Translations under genes and position numbers: made by a program
From: Roseateles koreensis
Lineage (GTDB): Bacteria > Pseudomonadota > Gammaproteobacteria > Burkholderiales > Burkholderiaceae_C
Length of the DNA stretch: 64,000 bases
Direction: 5' to 3'
NCBI RefSeq assembly: GCF_028595305.1
Contig: NZ_JAQQXS010000006.1
Coordinates: 208,042 to 272,041, forward strand
Notes under the pieces: generated by a model
Seen by the model: the letters and a program-made list of their open reading frames with translations, nothing else
Database searches by the model: none
What the model was told of the DNA's origin: nothing
Shown here: one piece after another, positions 27,519 through 37,471 of the stretch
Layout of the letters: each line of letters starts with the position of its first letter
Position numbering within the stretch: the stretch's first letter is position 1

Positions 27519-29186
27519 TCAAGTCAGCGGGCGATGCCTCGACAGCGGCGGGTTTTTGGCGAAGTAACGGGCAATGCCCGTGGCAAGTGCCGCCACCAGC
27601 TTGTTCTGGTAGTCCGGATCACGAAGCTTGGTTTCCTCCTCCGGGTTGGAGATGAAGGCCGTTTCCACCAGGATGGACGGCACATCTGGCGCTTTCAGCA
27701 CCGCGAAGCCGGCTTGCTCGACCGCCCGTTTGTGCAAATTGCCGACGCGCCCCATTTGCCCCAAAACCTCTGAGCCCAGCTTGAGGCTGTCTTTGATCTG
27801 CGCGGCCGTGCTCATGTCCAGCAGCGCCTTCAACACGTTGGCGTCTTTCACGGCGCCGGTGTTGATGTTGGCGCCGCCCACCAGGTCGGCCGCGTTTTCT
27901 TTATTGGCTATCCAACGGGCGGTTTGGCTGCTGGCGGCCCCGTCGCTCAGTGCAAATACGGAGGCGCCGCGCGCCGCAGGCGTCACAAAGGCGTCGGCAT
28001 GAATCGACACAAACAGGTCCGCTTGAACGCGGCGGGCCTTGCGCACCCGCTCCTGCAAGGGCACGAAAAAGTCAGCATCGCGGGTCAGCATGACGCGGAT
28101 GTTAGGGTTGGCGTTGAGCCGGTCGCGCAGCTGTAGCGCCACTTCCAGCACCACGTCCTTTTCCCGCAGGCCTGAGGGGCCGATGGCCCCCGGGTCTTCG
28201 CCGCCATGGCCAGGGTCCAGGGCGATCACGATGAGGCGGTCCAATTTGGCCTGCGCCAAGCTGATTTCCGCTGCCGTAGGCACGGCAGGAACCGGCAAGG
28301 GCGGCACCGGCACGGGGGTCTGTTGCGAAGAGGGCAGGGGGTTTTTCGACGCAGCCGATGGTCCAGCCGCACTCGCTGCTGCGGTTACCGCCGCGTTGCC
28401 GCCTCCAGGCAGGGCTGCATTCGGCTTCGATACCGATACCGAAACCTGCGGTGGCGGCGCTGGCGCGGCCACGACCGAGCGTGGCTTGTCGATGCGTGCA
28501 ATCAACTCGCCCAGGGCGTCTTGCACCGACTTCGCGGCTTCTGACTCGGCCTTTTCTTTTTCTCGAATCAGGGCCAGCAGGGGATCCGCTTCAACTTTGG
28601 GATAGAGGTCAAACACCAGCCGGTGCTGGTAGGCCGCCACAGGCGCCAGCGTGAAGATTTGCGGCGCCGCTGCCTGCTTCAAATCCAGCACGATGCGCAC
28701 CACCCGCGGGCGGTTTTGACCCACGCGAACGCCCGCGATGAAGGGATCATCCGGTTTGACCTTGCCCAGCAACTCACGCAAACCGGCGCTGAGTTCAAGG
28801 CCTTCGATATCGATCACCAGCCTGTCGGGGCCCTCCACCAAAAAGTGCTGCGCCACCAAGGGCTTGTCAGACTCCAGCGTGACCCGCGTGTATTCATCAG
28901 CCGGCCAAACCCGAACCGCGACGATATTGATATTGCCACTCGTGGGGGCGCTGGCCGCAGGGCCGGCGCTTGATGCCGCCTTGACGGCGGGTTGGGCCAC
29001 CGCGACCGGTGTAGCAAGCGGTTTGGCGCGAGGGGCCAGGCTGCCATCCCCGGCGACCTTGCTGTTCTTGCTGGTAGGTGTAGCAACTGCCTGGCTGGTG
29101 CGCAACACCAAGACCAAGCTCCCCATGGTTTTCAGCGCCAAACGACGCTGGGCGACGCCGGCCGCCGTGCAAGTTTTGCGGCTCAA
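27519..29186 (-). CDS. amiC: N-acetylmuramoyl-L-alanine amidase with AMIN domain
   Basis: A 555-residue periplasmic amidase that splits septal peptidoglycan during cell separation. The N-terminus AQRRLALKTMGSLVLVL resembles a weak twin-arginine signal. An AMIN domain follows (about residues 68-200: NIVAVRVWPADEYTRVTLESDKPL), then a Pro/Ala linker, then the amidase_3 domain (about 320-545: IVIALDPGHGGEDPGAIGPSGLREKDVVLEVALQL with zinc His and Glu, LFVSIHADAF with the second His, and the catalytic Glu in VPSILVETAFISNPEEE). It overlaps tsaE by 4 bases. Confidence 0.93.
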   Translation of the reverse strand: MSRKTCTAAGVAQRRLALKTMGSLVLVLRTSQAVATPTSKNSKVAGDGSLAPRAKPLATPVAVAQPAVKAASSAGPAASAPTSGNINIVAVRVWPADEYTRVTLESDKPLVAQHFLVEGPDRLVIDIEGLELSAGLRELLGKVKPDDPFIAGVRVGQNRPRVVRIVLDLKQAAAPQIFTLAPVAAYQHRLVFDLYPKVEADPLLALIREKEKAESEAAKSVQDALGELIARIDKPRSVVAAPAPPPQVSVSVSKPNAALPGGGNAAVTAAASAAGPSAASKNPLPSSQQTPVPVPPLPVPAVPTAAEISLAQAKLDRLIVIALDPGHGGEDPGAIGPSGLREKDVVLEVALQLRDRLNANPNIRVMLTRDADFFVPLQERVRKARRVQADLFVSIHADAFVTPAARGASVFALSDGAASSQTARWIANKENAADLVGGANINTGAVKDANVLKALLDMSTAAQIKDSLKLGSEVLGQMGRVGNLHKRAVEQAGFAVLKAPDVPSILVETAFISNPEEETKLRDPDYQNKLVAALATGIARYFAKNPPLSRHRPLT

Positions 29187-29701
29187 GCCAAGCCCCCTAT
29201 CAGTCGGTTCAAAAGCTCGACGCCGGGGGCTGTTCCCGCGTGCAGTTTGACTTGCCGGCTGTCGTCGTCTGCTACTTCAATGCAAATTTGCAGGTCAGGC
29301 AGGGGAAGCATGCCCGCCGCCTTTTCGGGCCATTCACTGAGCTTAAGGCCGGGGGCCGCAAACACATCGCGAAAGCCTGCGTCTTCCCACTCCCTGGGAT
29401 CATCGAAACGGTAAAAATCGAAATGGCTGACCAGCGCAGCGCCGTGATTCGCATCTAGCGCATAACTCTCCATCACGGCGTAACTTGGGCTTTTGATGCG
29501 GCCTTGCACACCCAGTGCGCGCAGCAGGTGTCGCACCAGGCTGGTTTTGCCTGCGCCCAGGGTGCCGTGCAGCTCAATGCTGGCATTCATCAGTGAGGGA
29601 TGTTGCACCAAGACCCGGGCCCATTGCTCGCAAAAGGCCTGGGTTGCGGCCTCATCGGGCCAGTGCTGAAGGCGGGTTTCTAGAATGCGCAAATGACGCA
29701 A
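29183..29701 (-). CDS. tsaE: tRNA threonylcarbamoyladenosine biosynthesis ATPase TsaE
   Basis: A 172-residue P-loop ATPase of the t6A-synthesis complex (with TsaB and TsaD). The chain shows the Walker A ELHGTLGAGKTSLVRHLLRALG at about 45-65, the IKSPSYAVMESY switch segment, the HFDFYRFDDPREWEDAGFRDVF Walker B region, and LKLSEWPEKAAGMLP with the conserved E-W-P. It is translationally coupled to amiC, a common pairing. Its start overlaps the 5' end of the divergent queG by 9 bases. Confidence 0.95.
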   Translation of the reverse strand: MRHLRILETRLQHWPDEAATQAFCEQWARVLVQHPSLMNASIELHGTLGAGKTSLVRHLLRALGVQGRIKSPSYAVMESYALDANHGAALVSHFDFYRFDDPREWEDAGFRDVFAAPGLKLSEWPEKAAGMLPLPDLQICIEVADDDSRQVKLHAGTAPGVELLNRLIGGLA

Positions 29702-30877
29702 GCTCCACGAACGTTGAATGAAAGAGATGGCCTAGCCCTGCTGGACCAGCTACGAGACTGGGCGCATGAATTGGGATTCTCACAGATTGGCGTGGCCGAT
29801 ATCGATTTATCCACCGCCGAGCCGGGCTTGTTGGCTTGGCTGCAGGCCGGATTCCACGGCACGATGCACTATATGCAAGCCCATGGCCTAAAGCGGGCAA
29901 GGCCCGCCGAGTTGGTGCCCGGGACCCTGCGCGTGCTAACGGCCCGCATGGACTACCTGCCGCGCCATCTCGACGCGTCCGACGCCACGCCAGCACCCGA
30001 TGGGGCGCAAGACGTAGCAACCGCGGCGTCAACGTGGCAGACCGTCGAGTGGCAGCGTTTGGGCGACCCGCACGCCGCACAGGTATCGATCTATGCGCGG
30101 GGGCGGGACTATCACAAGGTATTGCGCAGCCGGTTGCAAAAATTGGCGGACCGGTTGGCCGCTGCGATCGGCCCGCTGGGCTATCGCGTGTTCACCGATT
30201 CCGCCCCGGTGCTTGAGGTGGAGTTGGCGGCCCGCTCCGGCATTGGTTGGCGGGGCAAACACACCCTGACCCTGCACCGGGAAGCGGGCTCGATGTTTTT
30301 TCTGGGCGAAATCTATCTGGATCTGCCGCTTCCCCTGAGCGAGCCCGTCACCGGCCATTGCGGCCAATGCCAGGCCTGCATCGACGTCTGCCCGACCCGG
30401 GCCATCGTTGCCCCGTACCGGGTGGACGCGCGGCGTTGTATTTCTTATCTGACCATTGAGCACGAGGGGGCGATCCCCGAAGAAATGCGCCCCCTGATGG
30501 GCAACCGCATTTACGGCTGCGACGACTGCCAGTTGGTGTGCCCGTGGAACAAGTTTGCCCGCAGGGCGGTGGTGGATGATTTCGACGCCAGGGCGGGCTT
30601 TCAGCAACCCAAGCTGCTTCAACTGTGGGCTTGGGACGAGGCCGAATTCCTGAAACGAACCGAAGGGTCGGCCATTCGCCGCATAGGCCATGAGCGGTGG
30701 CGGCGCAATCTGGCGGTCGCCATGGGCAATGCCCTGCGTTGGCAAGACGACGCTGAGATGCGGGCGACCCTGGTGGCAGCTTTGCCCCAGGCCAGCCCCT
30801 TGCTCGCCGAGCACATCGTCTGGGCCTTGGCCGCTGGCTCTTCACCATATTTCCTTACCGGAGAGGCGTTGGCCTAA
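29693..30877 (+). CDS. queG: Epoxyqueuosine reductase
   Basis: A 394-residue cobalamin-dependent iron-sulfur enzyme that reduces epoxyqueuosine to queuosine in tRNA. Visible are LGFSQIGVADID, FHGTMHYMQ, VLEVELAARSGIGWRGKHTLTLHREAGSMFFLGEI, and two 4Fe-4S clusters: the CxxCxxC of CGQCQACIDVCPTRAI (about residues 224-239), and CISYLTIEHEG with CDDCQLVCPWN (about 280-288). The length and order are normal. The ATG at 29693 overlaps the start of divergent tsaE, so the two promoters must lie inside each other's coding sequence or leader. Confidence 0.96.
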   Translation: MTQAPRTLNERDGLALLDQLRDWAHELGFSQIGVADIDLSTAEPGLLAWLQAGFHGTMHYMQAHGLKRARPAELVPGTLRVLTARMDYLPRHLDASDATPAPDGAQDVATAASTWQTVEWQRLGDPHAAQVSIYARGRDYHKVLRSRLQKLADRLAAAIGPLGYRVFTDSAPVLEVELAARSGIGWRGKHTLTLHREAGSMFFLGEIYLDLPLPLSEPVTGHCGQCQACIDVCPTRAIVAPYRVDARRCISYLTIEHEGAIPEEMRPLMGNRIYGCDDCQLVCPWNKFARRAVVDDFDARAGFQQPKLLQLWAWDEAEFLKRTEGSAIRRIGHERWRRNLAVAMGNALRWQDDAEMRATLVAALPQASPLLAEHIVWALAAGSSPYFLTGEALA

Positions 30878-30907
30878 CGTGTCAGCCTAACGTGTCAACC
30901 GAATGGG

Positions 30908-31810
30908 TCAGCCCACCAGACGCAGCATCAGCAAGCTCAACGGCATGGCCAACATGGCAATCAAGGTCGACAGGGTCACCAGCCCGGCCACAAACGCGCC
31001 GTTGCCGCCCATGCGCATGGCCAGTACATAGCAGCTGGAGGCGGTGGGGAGGGTGGAAAAAATCAGCAACAGCAGGCGTTGCTCTGCGGGCAGGTTCAGC
31101 ATGAGCGCAAAAACCAGCGCGATCAAGGGCGTCACGAGATGCCGGATCAGCAGCAGGGCGGTTGCCAGCCCGGGCGCATCCTTGAGCGCGCCCACCCGCA
31201 GCCCGGCGCCAACGGCCATCAAGCCCAGCGGCAGTGCAGCCTGCCCGATGCGATGCAGGGTCAGCGTTGCAAGTTCAGGAAACTTCAAGCCCAACACATT
31301 GGCAGCCAAACCCGCCAAGGTGCTCAAGATCAAGGGGTTGCGCATCAATTCCCGCAGCAGGCCGTGGCCGCCATGGCGAGCCAGCGGCCACACGGCTGCC
31401 ACATTGCAAATGGGCACGCACAGGGCAATCAGCAGGGCGACCCAGGCAACACCCTGTGCGCCCAGCATGCGCTCCGCCACCGCAAGCGCAATGAAAGAGT
31501 TGAACCGAAAGGCGCATTGCGCCCCCGACGCTTGGTTGCGGGCATCCACACCCGGCCACAGCCGCAATAAATAGGCCAGGCCGATGCCGCAAGACACCGT
31601 GGCGACGCCAGCCAGACCCAAACTCGCCGTGGCGCCCAGATGCAAGGGCGTACGCACAATAGAGTTGAACAGCAAGACGGGGAACAGCAGGTAGTACACC
31701 AAGCGCTCGGCCGACTCCCAAACCGGTCGGTTCAGGCTGGTGTAGCGGCACAGCACGTAGCCGACCAGAATCAAGAGAAAATCAGGGAGCAGAAGCAATA
31801 CATCAAACAT
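30908..31810 (-). CDS. AEC-family transporter (auxin efflux carrier-like)
   Basis: A 300-residue membrane protein with about ten hydrophobic segments arranged as two inverted five-helix halves. Typical AEC elements are LPDFLLILVGYVLCR, LVYYLLFPVLLFNSIVRTPL, CAFRFNSFIALAVAERMLG, RNPLILSTLAGLAANVLG, and IFSTLPTASSCYVLAMRMGGNGAFVAGLVTLSTLIAMLAMPL. Bacterial members move dicarboxylates such as malate or malonate. The substrate here is not predictable. It is convergent with queG. Confidence 0.9.
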   Translation of the reverse strand: MFDVLLLLPDFLLILVGYVLCRYTSLNRPVWESAERLVYYLLFPVLLFNSIVRTPLHLGATASLGLAGVATVSCGIGLAYLLRLWPGVDARNQASGAQCAFRFNSFIALAVAERMLGAQGVAWVALLIALCVPICNVAAVWPLARHGGHGLLRELMRNPLILSTLAGLAANVLGLKFPELATLTLHRIGQAALPLGLMAVGAGLRVGALKDAPGLATALLLIRHLVTPLIALVFALMLNLPAEQRLLLLIFSTLPTASSCYVLAMRMGGNGAFVAGLVTLSTLIAMLAMPLSLLMLRLVG

Positions 31811-31946
31811 GGTGCACAGTGTGCCAGCAAGGCACGCCAGGGCGGCGCAGCATGGGGTTCACGGGCTCGCGGAATCGCGGCTGTCGTCCAACTGCCCGCG
31901 TCAGACGTTATGGTGTGGCATCTGATCATCCGAGGAGTTCCCCTTC

Positions 31947-32618
31947 ATGTCGTCCCGTAATCTTTTCCGGCAAAGCTCGGGTTTGAGCCGCCGCCAAGCC
32001 CTGGCGTTTGGCGTTTCTGCCGTGGCCGGCAGCTGGCTGGCAATGCCCGCACCCGCCTGGGCCATGAAGTATGAAGACCAGGTGTTTGACGACACCCTGC
32101 GTCTGGCTGGTGGCGAGCTGGTGCTGAACGGCGTCGGCAAGCGGGCCGGCAAAGTATTCAGGGCTTACGCGGCTGGCCTCTACCTGAGTGGCAAATCCAA
32201 TACCTTGGCCGGCGTGATGGCCATGCCCGGGCCCAAACGCCTGCAAATGCGCATGACCTTGGACATCAGCGTCAGCGTGCCGTTGGGGCTCAACTCGATC
32301 CCGGCGGAAGAATTCGTCAAGGCGGTCAAGGTGGGGGTTGAGCGAAACAGCAGCGAGGCCGAGCGCCACGCCCTGGCGGATCGTGTGGCCACCTTCAATG
32401 AGGCCCTGCAAGCGGTGGGAAAGGTTCGCAAAAAAGACATCGTCAACGTCGACTACCTGCCGGATCAAGGCACCTTGTTGTTCGTCAACGGCAAGCAATG
32501 GGGCCCCAGCATCCCGGGTGTTGATTTCTACAATGCATTCTTGCGCTGCTTCATCGGCGACCTGCCGGTGGACGATGACTTGAAGGCAGGCTTGTTGGGC
32601 TTGCCTGTCAAAGGCTAA
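31947..32618 (+). CDS. Exported chalcone isomerase-like protein
   Basis: A 223-residue protein with a twin-arginine-type signal (SRRQALAFGVSAVAGSWLAMPAPAWA, cleavage about residue 39). A chalcone isomerase-like fold follows: LVLNGVGKRAGKVFRAYAAGLYLSGKS, LQMRMTLDISVSVPL, NFY-type helix, and LPDQGTLLFVNGKQWGPSIPGVDFYNAFLRCFIGD. The bacterial family is mostly non-catalytic and its role is unknown; fatty acid or flavonoid-like ligand binding has been proposed for relatives. A GAGGAG ribosome-binding site is 9 bases before the ATG. Confidence 0.85.
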   Translation: MSSRNLFRQSSGLSRRQALAFGVSAVAGSWLAMPAPAWAMKYEDQVFDDTLRLAGGELVLNGVGKRAGKVFRAYAAGLYLSGKSNTLAGVMAMPGPKRLQMRMTLDISVSVPLGLNSIPAEEFVKAVKVGVERNSSEAERHALADRVATFNEALQAVGKVRKKDIVNVDYLPDQGTLLFVNGKQWGPSIPGVDFYNAFLRCFIGDLPVDDDLKAGLLGLPVKG

Positions 32619-32638
32619 GACCGGGTTGACGATCTAAG

Positions 32639-33655
32639 TTGAAAGATTTGCAGTTGTCCAAGCCGAAAAGTGCCGCCTTGGTGAAGCGCGCTGATGGGGC
32701 GCCGTTTGAGGTGTCCGCCCCTCCCATGTTGGCCTTGCTGCCAGAGCGGCTGGCCAGCGAGGCCCGCATTGACGCTTTCATCGAAGCCTTGTGGCTGGAG
32801 GACGGTTTGTCCCCCAACACGTTGGATGCCTATCGCCGTGACCTGAACCTGCTGGCCGATTGGCTGGCCGCCTTGTCGCCTCGGCCCCTGATGCTCGACC
32901 AGTGCAGCGAACCGGATTTGCTGGCTTACGCCAACGCGCGGCACGCGGGCAAGACCACCAGCGCCAATCGCCGGCTGAGTGTCTTCAAGCGTTACTTTCG
33001 GTGGGCGCTGCGCAGCCAGGGCGCTGTGCAGGCCATCGTGCAGGATCCGACCTTGCGCCTGGCGAATGCCAAAGCCCAGGTGCGCAATATCAAGACGCTG
33101 ACGCAGGCTCAGGTCGAGGCTTTGCTGCATGCCCCTGACGTAGACACCGCACTGGGATTGCGCGACCGCGCTATGTTGGAGCTGATGTATGCCAGTGGCT
33201 TGCGGGTGAGTGAGCTGGTGACCTTGAAGTCGGTGCATGTGAGCTTCAAGGAGGCGGTACTTCGCGTCACCGGCAAAGGCAGCAAAGAGCGCTTGGTGCC
33301 TTTTGGTGAAGAGGCCCATGGTTGGTTGATGCGGTATTTGCAATATGCACGCAGCGAACTGCTTAAAGGGCAAAGCAGCGGCGAACTCTTTGTCACAGGG
33401 CGAGGCGAGGGCATGACACGCCAGATGTTCTGGACGCTTGTCAAGAAGCACTCGGCCGCAGCAGGCATCACCAGCCCGCTGTCGCCCCACACCTTGCGCC
33501 ACGCCTTTGCGACCCATTTGCTGAACCACGGCGCCGATCTGCGCGTAGTGCAATTGCTGCTGGGGCATGCCGACCTGTCGACCACGCAGATTTACACCCA
33601 CGTGGCGCGGGAGCGTCTCAAGGCCATTCACGCGGCCCATCATCCCCGGGGCTGA
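32639..33655 (+). CDS. xerD: Tyrosine recombinase XerD
   Basis: A 338-residue site-specific recombinase that resolves chromosome dimers at dif with XerC. The N-terminal SAM-like domain reads IDAFIEALWLEDGLSPNTLDAYRRDLNLLADWLAAL. The catalytic domain shows MYASGLRVSELVTLK (Arg), GKGSKERLVPFG (Lys), SPHTLRHAFATHLLNHGADLRVVQLLLGHADLSTTQIYTHVARERL (His-x-x-Arg, His and the nucleophilic Tyr). The full set R-K-H-R-H-Y is present. The start is a TTG at 32639; an internal ATG at 32726 would still keep the core domain. It follows the chalcone isomerase-like gene by 20 bases. Confidence 0.93.
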   Translation: MKDLQLSKPKSAALVKRADGAPFEVSAPPMLALLPERLASEARIDAFIEALWLEDGLSPNTLDAYRRDLNLLADWLAALSPRPLMLDQCSEPDLLAYANARHAGKTTSANRRLSVFKRYFRWALRSQGAVQAIVQDPTLRLANAKAQVRNIKTLTQAQVEALLHAPDVDTALGLRDRAMLELMYASGLRVSELVTLKSVHVSFKEAVLRVTGKGSKERLVPFGEEAHGWLMRYLQYARSELLKGQSSGELFVTGRGEGMTRQMFWTLVKKHSAAAGITSPLSPHTLRHAFATHLLNHGADLRVVQLLLGHADLSTTQIYTHVARERLKAIHAAHHPRG

Positions 33656-33723
33656 GGAGTGCATTCTGGGTAGCGCTCTAGGCGGTAGACAGGGCGGTGG
33701 CCAGGGCAGCGACAATCCCGCCC

Positions 33724-34326
33724 ATGGATCACAGTTTTCTCTCCGCCTTCATCCTGCTTTTGCTGGTTCTCGACCCGCTGGGTAGCCTCCCCATCTTCAT
33801 CCCCATCATGCGCTCCGTCTCGCCCGAGCGGCGTAGCTGGGTGGCTGGCCGAGAGGTTGGCATTGCCTTCGTGGTGCTGTTTGCCTTTATGTTTCTCGGC
33901 GACAGTTTCTTGCGCGTGATGCATTTGTCCGAACGCTCGCTGGAGGTGGCCGGCGGCGTGATTCTGCTGATCATCGCCATCCGCATGATTTTTGGCACTT
34001 CCAGTGAAGCGGCCTATGGCCTGGAGGCCGGCCGGGAGCCCTTGATCTTCCCGCTCGCCGTGCCGCTGCTGGCGGGCCCGTCCGCCATGGCCACCGTCTT
34101 GCTGCTCGCGTCGCGCCAGCCCGAGCGCATCATGGAATGGATCGGTGCCTTGACCGCTGCCATGATGGTGTCGGGTCTGACCTTGCTGCTGGCCGACCGC
34201 ATCCGTCGCATTCTGGGCGATTCGGTGATCTCCGCACTTGAAAAGCTGATGGGCCTGGTGCTGACCGCTATCGCCGTGGAGATGTGCCTGGCTGGCTTGA
34301 AGCGTTATTTCATTGGCGGGCTTTGA
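33724..34326 (+). CDS. MarC-family integral membrane protein
   Basis: A 200-residue membrane protein with six hydrophobic segments. MarC-family hallmarks are LLLLVLDPLGSLPIFIPIM in segment 1, SLEVAGGVILLIIAIRMIFG, and FPLAVPLLAGPSAMATVLLLAS in segment 4. The family (YchE, YhgN, MarC) has no demonstrated transport activity. The ATG at 33724 places segment 1 at the N-terminus; an ATG 27 bases upstream is less likely. Confidence 0.9.
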   Translation: MDHSFLSAFILLLLVLDPLGSLPIFIPIMRSVSPERRSWVAGREVGIAFVVLFAFMFLGDSFLRVMHLSERSLEVAGGVILLIIAIRMIFGTSSEAAYGLEAGREPLIFPLAVPLLAGPSAMATVLLLASRQPERIMEWIGALTAAMMVSGLTLLLADRIRRILGDSVISALEKLMGLVLTAIAVEMCLAGLKRYFIGGL

Positions 34327-34726
34327 GTGTCTCAAGACCGTTGTGGCGGCTCCAGACGCAGCTGTAACTCGCTTCCTCGGGTACGCCGCTCGAACTTTCG
34401 ACCCACTTTCCACGATACGAAACAGTGTTTTCATATCGTGAATTCAACTGATGCTGCGCTGCGACATTTTTTCTCATTATGGTGAATGTGATTTCATAAT
34501 CAGAAATTCTCAATCTAAGTTGTTGATTTTAAATGAAAACAAATTGAGTCTTATATAAGACATAAGTCTTCCCATGAAGCGCGAACAGGACTAATCTTGA
34601 GCCACAGCGCCGGAACAGCAAACGCACTGAAACTCCCCAGCGGGAGGTCAAGCCAAGCGGTTCAGCCCCCCAGGGCAACGGTGACTTGGTTTCTGGTGAA
34701 CCCTTTTCAACTTGCAGGAGAACTTC
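34327..34726 (+). promoter_or_regulatory. A/T-rich regulatory region upstream of aceA
   Basis: This 400-base gap holds no supportable gene. It is visibly A/T-rich compared with its surroundings, especially 34430-34575. It contains an inverted repeat CACGATA (34411-34417) / TATCGTG (34434-34440) and a compound palindrome at 34548-34570. CAGGAG at 34715-34720 is the aceA ribosome-binding site. The exact promoter could not be fixed. Confidence 0.6.
34548..34570. promoter_or_regulatory. Overlapping palindromic operator upstream of aceA
   Basis: GTCTTATATAAGAC (34548-34561) is a perfect 14-bp palindrome. Its right arm AAGAC also pairs with GTCTT at 34566-34570 to give AAGACATAAGTCTT, a second overlapping dyad. 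It lies about 160 bases before the isocitrate lyase start, a position suited to a dimeric regulator of glyoxylate-shunt expression. The regulator is not identified. Confidence 0.5.
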
Positions 34727-36028
<1,302 letters not shown>

Positions 36029-36032
36029 GTTC

Positions 36033-36116
36033 GTGCAGGGCGGCTTGCCGCCCTGCACCGACAGTGGGACGACAGAAATATTTCAAGGCCTGGCGCTTCT
36101 GCGTCGGGCCTTTTTT
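36033..36116 (+). terminator. Double hairpin terminator after aceA
   Basis: Two structures follow the aceA stop: GTGCAGGGCGG/CCGCCCTGCAC (36033-36058, 11-bp perfect stem, 4-base loop, no T-run), then AAGGCC/GGGCCTT leading into TTTTTT (36085-36116). The second is a standard intrinsic terminator. Confidence 0.75.
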
Positions 36117-36167
36117 CGTGAGTACGAAGGTCATCGCCGCCACGACGCATCGCGCGCAACATACGGT

Positions 36168-37316
36168 CTACATGGCCTGCATCAACATCGCGCGATAGTC
36201 CTCGCGGCTGGCGAGGCGTGGGTTGGTCTTGTGGCAGTGGTCAAGCAGTGCGCCATCGATCACACGTTCAAACACCGAAGCGTCGACGCCCATGGCGCCC
36301 AGCCCAGACGGCAGCCCCAAGCGAAGGTTCAGCACGGTGATGGCTTGTGCGATTTCTTCGCCGTCGGCCCCACAACCCGACAGGCCCATGGCGTGTGCCA
36401 TGCGGGTGAGCCGCTGCTCCTGAATCATGCTGGGTGCCGCTGCGTTGAAACGTACCACGGCGGGCAGAAAAACGGCATTCAATGTACCGTGATGCAGCCG
36501 CGGGCTTACACCGCCCAGGCTGTGACTGAGCGAATGGACGCAACCCAAGCCCTTCTGGAAGGCCATTGCGCCTTGCATGCTGCAACTCATCATCTGCCAG
36601 CGCGCTTCACGGTCTTGGCCATTTTGAGTGGCACGCTCAATATGTGCCCAACCGCGGCGCAGGCCGTCCAACGCAATGCCGTCGGCAGGCGGATTTACCG
36701 CCGCCGACATGAACGTTTCAAGGCAATGGGCGATGGCGTCCATCCCGGTAGCGGCCGTCAAACTGGGGGGCAGGCCCAGGGTCAACTCGGGGTCGCACAC
36801 CGCTGATTTGGGCAGCAAGACCCAATTGTGGAAACCCAGTTTGCGCCCATCGTCCACGATGAGAATGGCGCCGCGAGCCACCTCGCTGCCGGTGCCCGCT
36901 GTGGTGGGCACGGCAATCACGGGCAAGACGCTCTGCGTGATCAGACTGCTGCCGCCCTCGATGGTGGCATAAGTTTTCAGTGGACCGGGGTGGGTGGCGG
37001 CAATTGCAACCCCCTTGGCCAAGTCCATGCTGGAGCCTCCGCCGATGGCGACCAGCCCGTCGCAATCAGTGCGCTGGAGCATCGCCACCGCTTGCCTCAC
37101 GGCGGCCTCGGTGGGGTTGGATGGGGTTTGGTCGAAGACAGGCGGCGGGGCATCACCCCAAGCCGCCAAGGCCAGATCAAGCACGCCAGCAGCGCGGACA
37201 CCCGCATCGGTGATGATCAATGGCCGCTGCATCCCCACCCGCTGACATTCCTGGGGCAACAAGGCGGCGGCGCCAAAATCAAGCTGAATCTGGGTCAGGT
37301 ACTGGATCAAGGCCAT
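36168..37316 (-). CDS. Iron-containing alcohol dehydrogenase
   Basis: A 382-residue family III (Fe-ADH) enzyme. The nucleotide-binding half shows LIITDAGVRAAGV, DGLVAIGGGSSMDLAKGVAI, and VIAVPTTAGTGSEVARGAI. The metal half has ATGMDAIAHCLETFMSAAVNP and GLGCVHSLSHSLGGVSPRLHHGTLNAVFLPAVVRFN with the ligand His residues. Substrates in this family include primary alcohols, lactaldehyde, maleylacetate and 4-hydroxybutyrate; none can be chosen here. The start at 37316 (MALIQYL) has AAAGG six bases before it. ATGs at 37322 and 37370 are less likely. Confidence 0.88.
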   Translation of the reverse strand: MALIQYLTQIQLDFGAAALLPQECQRVGMQRPLIITDAGVRAAGVLDLALAAWGDAPPPVFDQTPSNPTEAAVRQAVAMLQRTDCDGLVAIGGGSSMDLAKGVAIAATHPGPLKTYATIEGGSSLITQSVLPVIAVPTTAGTGSEVARGAILIVDDGRKLGFHNWVLLPKSAVCDPELTLGLPPSLTAATGMDAIAHCLETFMSAAVNPPADGIALDGLRRGWAHIERATQNGQDREARWQMMSCSMQGAMAFQKGLGCVHSLSHSLGGVSPRLHHGTLNAVFLPAVVRFNAAAPSMIQEQRLTRMAHAMGLSGCGADGEEIAQAITVLNLRLGLPSGLGAMGVDASVFERVIDGALLDHCHKTNPRLASREDYRAMLMQAM

Positions 37317-37371
37317 GGTCATCCTTTCGCTGTCATTGTCATGTTGCACTGTGCGGTACGCTCTTTGCATT

Positions 37372-37399
37372 CAGTCTTCAGTCTTCAGTCTTCAGTCTT
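37372..37399. repeat. Heptanucleotide tandem repeat (CAGTCTT)x4
   Basis: Four exact head-to-tail copies of CAGTCTT lie between the divergent alcohol dehydrogenase and esterase genes. Seven-base units can change number by slipped replication and so alter promoter spacing. There is no further evidence of function. Confidence 0.8.
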
Positions 37400-37471
37400 C
37401 AGCATTCTGCAAATCGTGCATGCGCTCTGGCAAACTGCCGTACTTGCCAGAGTACGTGACGGAGACCCGGA

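Noticed and set aside
32615..33715. 366-residue open frame antisense to xerD
   Set aside because: The opposite strand carries the full tyrosine recombinase catalytic set.
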